Assembly (NCBI GenBank): GCA_024687845.1 | Contig: JAILEL010000341.1 | Span: 1-6,664, forward strand | Length of the DNA: 6,664 nt | Reading direction: 5' to 3' | Source: Eubacterium sp. | Lineage (GTDB): Bacteria; Bacillota_A; Clostridia; Lachnospirales; Lachnospiraceae | Shown here: positions 6,626-6,664 of the stretch, piece by piece | Layout of the letters: every line of letters begins with the position of its first letter | How positions within the stretch are numbered: the stretch's first letter is position 1 | Notes under the pieces: generated by a model | What the model saw: only the letters and a program-made list of their open reading frames with translations | The model's database searches: none | Told to the model about the DNA's origin: nothing | Program-made: the position numbers and the translations under genes

Positions 6626-6664
6626 TAAAAAAAGAATTCTCAAATTATGTACTGCTTGTTTCAA
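6559..6664 (+). CDS. MBOAT family O-acyltransferase (AlgI/DltB-type), N-terminal part (truncated by window edge)
   Basis: The first 35 codons start MVFSSSIFLFAFLPVIFI and continue into a VKKEFSNYVLLV segment. The MVFSS-x-x-FLF-x-FLP opening followed by a short basic turn and NYVLL is the characteristic N-terminus of AlgI-type MBOAT proteins. These are multi-spanning enzymes that pass acyl (usually acetyl) groups across the membrane to alginate, teichoic acid D-alanine systems, peptidoglycan or other glycans. The catalytic histidine lies far beyond this fragment and cannot be checked. A possible Shine-Dalgarno (GAGAG, 6545-6549) lies 9 nt before ATG 6559. Its placement downstream of two LtaS-like fusions supports a role in decorating a surface polymer. 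An acyl-delivery partner (DltD/AlgJ/AlgX or SGNH type) would be expected further right. Confidence 0.78.
   Translation, partial: MVFSSSIFLFAFLPVIFICNSLVKKEFSNYVLLVS

Noticed and set aside
1..6664. tRNA, rRNA, CRISPR array, insertion sequence or attachment site
   Set aside because: No cloverleaf-like segment, regular repeat-spacer pattern, transposase frame or flanking direct repeats were seen on either strand.

Overview
This 6.66 kb window looks like part of a cell-envelope glycan locus from a low-GC Gram-positive anaerobe. The best guess is Clostridia, probably Lachnospiraceae (Butyrivibrio/Roseburia type). That guess rests on AT-rich codon use, strong GAGGTGAT-type ribosome binding sites, TATAAT promoters, and membrane-protein families I associate with that group. 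No marker gene confirms it.

Layout: (1) 1-561, minus strand, is the first 187 codons of a multi-spanning GT-C-type glycosyltransferase-like protein that runs off the left edge. (2) 562-800 is a divergent control region with a TATAAT promoter for the minus gene, an extended -10 for the plus gene and a hairpin between them. (3) 801-3353 and 3578-6130 are two tandem paralogues of exactly 850 residues each. Each fuses a YidC/Oxa1-type insertase core, a second set of about five membrane helices, and an extracytoplasmic alkaline-phosphatase-superfamily (sulfatase/LtaS-like) catalytic domain. (4) 3354-3577 is a 224-bp gap with a weak hairpin and no gene. (5) 6234-6625 is the broken start of another large membrane protein, split by a frameshift. 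(6) 6559-6664 is the start of an MBOAT (AlgI/DltB-type) O-acyltransferase that runs off the right edge.

The most interesting content is the paralogous pair. In both copies the conserved arginine of the YidC hydrophilic groove aligns with asparagine (N43 and N42), while the cytoplasmic helical hairpin and the P-S-G-L-V-x-Y-W helix remain. The catalytic half keeps the Asp, Thr, His and Asp-His set expected of an LtaS/EptA-type phospho-transferase and lacks the CxPxR sulfatase maturation motif. The topology is consistent: N-terminus out, five helices, basic cytoplasmic linker, five helices, catalytic domain outside.

Together the genes suggest lipid-linked sugar transfer (GT-C), phospho-substituent transfer (YidC-LtaS-like fusions) and O-acylation (MBOAT) acting on a surface polymer at the outer face of the membrane. 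The polymer, the transferred group and the purpose of the insertase domain cannot be read from this sequence.
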